The translations under genes were made by a program, and so were the position numbers. From positions 1 to 64,000 of the forward strand of contig NW_003546448.1 of assembly GCF_000090795.2 (NCBI RefSeq): 64,000 bases of DNA. The letters run 5' to 3'. The notes under the pieces were generated by a model. It was given only the letters and a program-made list of their open reading frames with translations, was not told the origin of the DNA and did no database searches. Within the stretch, counting starts at the first letter, position 1. Every line of letters begins with the position of its first letter. Positions 57,250-64,000 of the stretch are shown piece after piece. This stretch comes from Amphimedon queenslandica. Lineage: Eukaryota; Porifera; Demospongiae; Haplosclerida; Niphatidae.

Positions 57250-60162
57250 TCATTTTACATAAGTAAATTTAATAACAGGATGATGGTGAGCTTCTAACTT
57301 CAGTGACAATAACGAATGCTCGGGCGTTCCTGGTCTCACCTTTCCATAAAAAAGGTAAATAATTTCAACCTTTTTGTAATTCTTTTCATCAACAATTAAA
57401 TCCCATAATCTATCTTTTGTTGCCTTTTCATCGAGAAGTTTAGCAATATCAGTGGCTTTTTGCTGGTCTCCATTAAAATGATGGCAGTAGTATAGCATCA
57501 CAATAACATAAAGATATTCATGCTCAGGAATATTTTTATTGAGATTAATGTACGTTTCATAATGCTTGACAGCCTTTTTGTAATTTTGTGCACCAAAATA
57601 AGCTCGACCCTTTTTGAAATTACCACATCGGATTTCAGAACATTTTTCAATTGGCCATGAAAGTCCAGTTTTCACTTGTAATGCTTCCATCAATGTGTCA
57701 ATATCCCCAACTTCAAGAGAAAATTTTTGAACTTGATTAAAATATTTTTCTACAGATTTTTCTACTTGAGTACCATAATTTTTATGCAAAGTCTTGATTC
57801 TTGGTTTACGTGATTTTAAATACTCAAGTGCTTCTTTTGCTTTGCCTAAGTAGTCCTCGACAATACTTACTTGGATAATCATTTCAACAAAAAGTTCAAC
57901 ATAACGTTGAGGCCCTTTGTCTGCAATAACTACTTTGCTATGAAGATCTAGCAGCATCGCAATTTTTTGACGACGATCCATAAGTAAATCTATCTTTTTA
58001 TCAACTTTTACAACAGCGTTAGCAGTCTTGCTTTTTTTAACGTGGTTGAAGTAGTCCATAAGTGAGTCACTATATGATGCATACAACTCAGCTGATTCTG
58101 TGTATTGACTAACGTAAGACATATCTGACCCAAACTCTGGTAAAATTTCCTCCATAAATTCAAAATTATGCCTTTCCAAATCAAGTGCTGCTATAATTTT
58201 TGGATCGTATTGACCTTTATGTGCAGAAATGTGAAAAGAATTCCAATATTCAGCGAAATATTTGGCGAAACCGCTTTTAAATTGATTCACAATCTTCTGC
58301 TCAAATTGTATAGTCATGAGAAACATTTTAACAAGTTTGTGAAATGAATAGCGGTTTGAATTAGAATGATACTTTAGCAAAGATCTATTTACCAAGGTTT
58401 CCAAGCACTTTAATGGACTTGGTAGCCAGTTGTGATATATTTCTAGTATACTGAAAACTTCAACATAAAAATATGTTTCATTGGCCATGTATGTAAGGAC
58501 ACTTATAGCAGCATCTTGGCGAAAGGAACCTGGAAAGTTAGCTAAAAACCGAGCACATCTCTGAATATACTCATCATTTAAATTATTATATGAAACTTGA
58601 AGTGATGTTTGGACTTGATGAAATTCAGGTAATGTTTCCGGACTAAGAATATTTAGAGGGTTGGTAGCAATTCCAGTAATGATAGCCTCTGGTGAAATGG
58701 TGTTTGTTTCTAAAAGTGCCCCGACAATTTGAAGCGCAAGTGGTATATTTCCAACAGCATCAGCAATTGTTTCAGCATCTTTTTCAGTTAACTTAGAATT
58801 TAGTTTTTTCAAAAGTTCAGTGGCATGTTTTACACTTAATTCTTCAAGTGTTATTGATTTAAAATGGCTTAGAAATGTTGCCATATGCTTGCTTGTGAAA
58901 ATAATTTTAATTTGGCTTGAGAATTTGATTAAAATGTCAAACACTTTCTGTATCACTCCTTTTTGATTGTTATCAAAAAAATTATCACATCCATCAAAAA
59001 TTAATAGCTTTGGTACAGTGGATTCTGCAGCCAAGCATTTTAATTCCTCTATCATAACTGAATGTTGCGTACTATTTGTTGTGCCACCCAAAATTTTATG
59101 AAGAAGGTGTGGAATGTATAAAACTTCAGATAAATCAAAATATTCGACAGTAACATTAATTTTTGAAACTTTATGACCTGCTTTAATAGCCAATGTTGAT
59201 TTTCCTATTCCTGGTCCTCCAAATATGCCAATAATTCTCGTATTTGATTTATTGAAATCCAAGTGCATTGTTAATTCCTTTAACTCAATGTTTCTTCCTA
59301 CGAAATAAATCTGCTCTTTTGGTAATTTTGTTGAATAATACTTTGGAAGGTCTGATAGTGGAGGCATTTTTAAGTCTTCTTGTTGAGTTCCAAAATAACT
59401 TAGTCTTCCAATATTCAAAAAAAGGATCAATGCACAAAAAAGAGTAAAAATTAACAGGACGATTAAAAGGATAATGATACAAAAGCACCTGCATACCTTC
59501 TTTATGTAACCTAAATATAAAATTGTCATCATCATTATTGTGAAGATAATGAGCAGGTTATTTAATTTTTTTGAATTCAATGCATATAGCAAATTTTATT
59601 GAATTCCATGATGCACAGCCTGTTCAATAAATTTATTACCTAATTTTTATCCTCAAATGCTTATCAGGAATAATTTTAAATCCATAAAATATTAGTGCTA
59701 TTATGATAAGGAAAAAGTCATGTTAACCACACTATACATACATCAGCAAGTGTACTCTTGATATCAGATATACTTACCCCTGATTTTTTCATACACAGAC
59801 GCCTTATAAGATGCATACATAATTTTATTAAAAAGCTCCTTGTGCCCAGTTCCATCTGTTGATTTGTGAAGACATTGAAGAAAATCATCCAAGAATGTTG
59901 ATCCTTTTAAAGGTAACCCTTTAATTAGCGCATTGATTTTATATTGACGAGTGAGGTAATTACTAGAGAGAACGTCAAACTCTTCATCAGAAAGCAGCTC
60001 TTTTGCATAGAGATGAGGTAAAACTGCTGTAATATCAAGATAACGATGAAGATCACCACTACAACTTTTGATAACTTTCTTTTGAACAAAAATGGGACAT
60101 GTTTCTAATTAAAATAATTATAGTATCTGTAACTGATACTTGTGTCTGTCCTAACCTTGCAT
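57250..60162 (-). CDS. NLR-like protein: CARD, TM helix, NB-ARC, TPR
   Basis: Three exons (60162-60156, 60104-59778, 59510-57250) sum in phase to 864 aa. Exon 1 is just ATG-CAA-G and is tentative. Exon 2 encodes a CARD/death-fold domain (about 15-105: LHRYLDITAVLPHLYAKELL, FLDDFLQCLHKS). Exon 3 opens with a 28-residue hydrophobic stretch (about 119-146), then the STAND NTPase: Walker A GIFGGPGIGKSTLA (about 206-219), Walker B KLLIFDGCDN, IIFTSKH sensor and GNIPLALQIVG (the GxP loop). A helical region and TPR-like helices (GRAYFGAQNYKKAVKHYETY) follow. CARD-NB-ARC is the Apaf-1/NLR plan for signal-induced oligomerisation; TPRs replace WD40/LRR as the sensor end. The membrane segment between CARD and NTPase is unusual. 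Confidence 0.8.
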
Positions 60163-60402
60163 TATTAGTATATAGATAGTAGTAGAAAAAACGAGAGATC
60201 GAGAAAATTTTGACAATGGCAAATTGGCAATGGGCCAGTGCGGGGGAGTAACAAAGTAAGGGAGGGGCTAACAAAATTTAAGCTGGGCCATAGATATTAG
60301 AGTAAATATATTTACTAATATATTATATTTACTAATATATAATATAGTAAATAATATAGAGTAAATAGGGCATAGATATTTCATTTACTCTAATATCTAT
60401 GA
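60163..60402. other. AT-rich spacer with palindromic words
   Basis: No gene. It contains repeated catagatatt...agagtaaat words also found around 60370 and 60940, so it is probably debris of the same inverted-repeat family. Confidence 0.5.
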
Positions 60403-60940
60403 GCTGGGCCATAGATATTATAGACTACGTACAACAGTAGACTGTTCGCAAAAACAGTATTTTAGTTATTACAATATTACTCCTCTAACATAGCGAATCA
60501 GTAAATGAAACTATGACAGTTCCATGCACAATGATTGTGACAACATCTTCAATGATCTTGTTAGTCTATTTTTGCCCGTGTGATGGTGCAACAGGTACAT
60601 AAAGTTTTTCAAATTTGCAACTAACACAAATTTGAACAAAATCACTGTATATTTGCAAAATAAAAATGGTATCAGTATTTCTTTCATTACAGTCATGTCA
60701 CACAAACATTGAAGTATTGAAATATCATTAAAATAAAATGAAATCAACATTGGCTTGAATACAATCTTCCTTGGAATGTCGTCGATGACGATGAGTGGCC
60801 ATTTTTGACCACACCCACCAAAATCCAATGATATGATATGACGGTCGTTGGCCGGGCGGTTGATACTATACTGGTTTGAATGGATCACGTGAGCTTGTTT
60901 CCTATCCTGGTTACGTAGTCTATAATATCTATGGCTGGGC
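60403..60940. mobile_element. MITE-like element, ~540 bp
   Basis: The ends are near-perfect inverted repeats of ~28 bp: gccatagatattatagacta followed by cgta at the left (60403-60432), mirrored at 60912-60940. A 150-aa frame on the minus strand inside shows no domain. It is probably a non-autonomous DNA transposon. Confidence 0.7.
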
Positions 60941-60981
60941 ATAGATAATAGAGTAAATGACATTTACTCTATTATCTATGC
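60939..60981. repeat. Perfect 43-bp palindrome
   Basis: The arm gcatagataatagagtaaat, plus g, is followed by a single a and then its exact reverse complement. A related imperfect palindrome lies at about 60286-60400. It could form a hairpin. It adjoins the MITE-like element. Confidence 0.85.
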
Positions 60982-62006
60982 TAGAGTGGGGCGAGCTCAG
61001 GCTCGTCCCAATAAACTACTTAAGAATTAAGATGGAAGCTGTAGAGAAGAATTATGTTCCAGTTTATGGCTTTTGGCTACACTCTAAAGCAAGACTGAAC
61101 AGAAAAAGTGTTGCAAATGGAAACCAATGATGCTCTTAGGGCTAACTACTTGACTTCTCATCTTTTATTGGAGCATGAACAATTTCAACATCACAGTAAC
61201 TAATATCCTTAAAAGGAAGGACTACCAACCACTTCTACTCAAGTAGAAAGCTTCTCCAAGACTACATAGGCGGTTGCAGGCCTGGGCATTAGGGGGCAAT
61301 GCCCAGGTTGACTTTTTGACCAATAATTATATTCATGATTCTGGTGTGGGCATCCAGTGCAAACTGTGGTAGTTCAATAGGCTTCTTTGTTGTTTTAAGC
61401 TAAGAAACCATCTCAATGAAGTTATAGATCAGTATTGTCCATTTTCCTTGCAAAATTGTATGGAACCGCACCCACTCCACACCCACTAATTATTGATGCC
61501 CAGGTCAAACCAAATTTCTGCAACCGCCCATGCAAGACTATTCTTTCTACTATTAGGATATTTGGTAAGCTCTCCCCTACAGGACTGACAAATGACAAAA
61601 AAAAGAGTAGAAGAAGCTGCTGCCGTTTTATTTCATATGAACACATTTATTTTTAATAATTCTCATCAATAGAAAATAACAATAACAATAAAAACAATAA
61701 TAATGGATTTAGTAAGCATTTTATCACATTATTAATTATTTTGAGCTACGCCCAGTATGAAATGCCACACGTACACGTACACGTACACGTACACATCAGC
61801 CCCGCCCAAGCCATACAAGTGCACGTGCCAGAACAAACTTGAGATTTGTGTTGGTCCTGACCCTCCTCGTTGCAAGGGTCAGCCCCGCCTGACTAAGCTA
61901 GTTTGCAGCTTAGCCTTGCCTTGATTTCATAATTTGTCATAATTTTAATATAGACTATAGAAGAGCTTCACGTGTCCGAGATCTTCACTGTCAACTTTAG
62001 TTTGTA
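60982..62006. other. Intergenic with a diverged inverted-repeat element
   Basis: At about 61268 (aggcggttgcaggcctgggc) and 61490-61535 (gcccaggtcaaa, tgcaaccgccca) are inverted copies that suggest a ~265-bp MITE-like element. A short acacgt repeat lies at about 61767-61795. No exon is supported. The end of this stretch holds the IMPDH promoter and 5' UTR. Confidence 0.45.

Positions 62007-64000
<1,994 letters not shown>

Noticed and set aside
60511-60963. 150-aa minus-strand frame
   Set aside because: It lies within the inverted-repeat element, has no domain, and extends into its terminal repeat.

Overview
The window is nuclear DNA of an animal. It is AT-rich, with spliced genes of clear metazoan type (dystroglycan, pleckstrin, testin, an Enigma/Zasp-type PDZ-LIM protein, MDM1, TRIM and NLR-like proteins) and many introns of only 45-60 nt. 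Genes are packed tightly, often 100-250 bp apart, in head-to-head or convergent pairs. This compact layout, the many diverged but recognisable animal orthologues and the lineage-type multipass membrane paralogues point to an early-branching animal, most likely a demosponge. That is inference from content; there is no marker gene for it here. Exon joins were worked out by hand from GT/AG sites, reading phase and family similarity. For the multi-exon genes given with a protein length, the joined exons sum to a multiple of three.

Layout. 1-7700: a viperin gene fragment, a minus-strand Ig-domain gene, then about 5 kb of non-coding DNA with inverted-repeat elements; one element carries a tRNA-like box and a 70-bp tandem repeat. 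7700-13600: a HECT-domain relic, two small 3CxxC zinc-finger genes, a full viperin gene (RSAD2) and a third 3CxxC gene. 13.7-25 kb: sulfotransferase (-), TMEM144 (+), PDZ-3LIM protein (-), KRI1 (+). 25-29.7 kb: two paralogous multipass membrane proteins (-). 30-31.2 kb: a ~176-bp satellite array. 31.3-36 kb: dystroglycan (-) with a long repeat-built mucin domain. 36.5-47 kb: an unknown coiled-coil gene (+), pleckstrin (+), MDM1 (-). 47.9-53 kb: an RBM15/Spenito-type gene (+) and a duplicated SPOC-only copy. 53.4-60.2 kb: testin (+), a TRIM protein ending in a MIB/HERC2 domain (+), and a CARD-transmembrane-NB-ARC-TPR protein (-). 60.2-62 kb: inverted-repeat DNA. 62 kb to the end: the 5' part of IMP dehydrogenase (+), cut by the window edge.

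How the genes relate. Two stretches look like innate immunity. The first is viperin with three 3CxxC (RTP/ZAR1-type) genes and a dead HECT copy; vertebrate relatives of viperin (RSAD2), RTP4 and HERC5 are interferon-induced antiviral genes. The second is the convergent TRIM and NLR-like pair. Dystroglycan, testin and the PDZ-LIM protein are adhesion and actin-linked cytoskeletal proteins; KRI1 (ribosome biogenesis), RBM15 (m6A/splicing) and IMPDH (GTP synthesis) are housekeeping.
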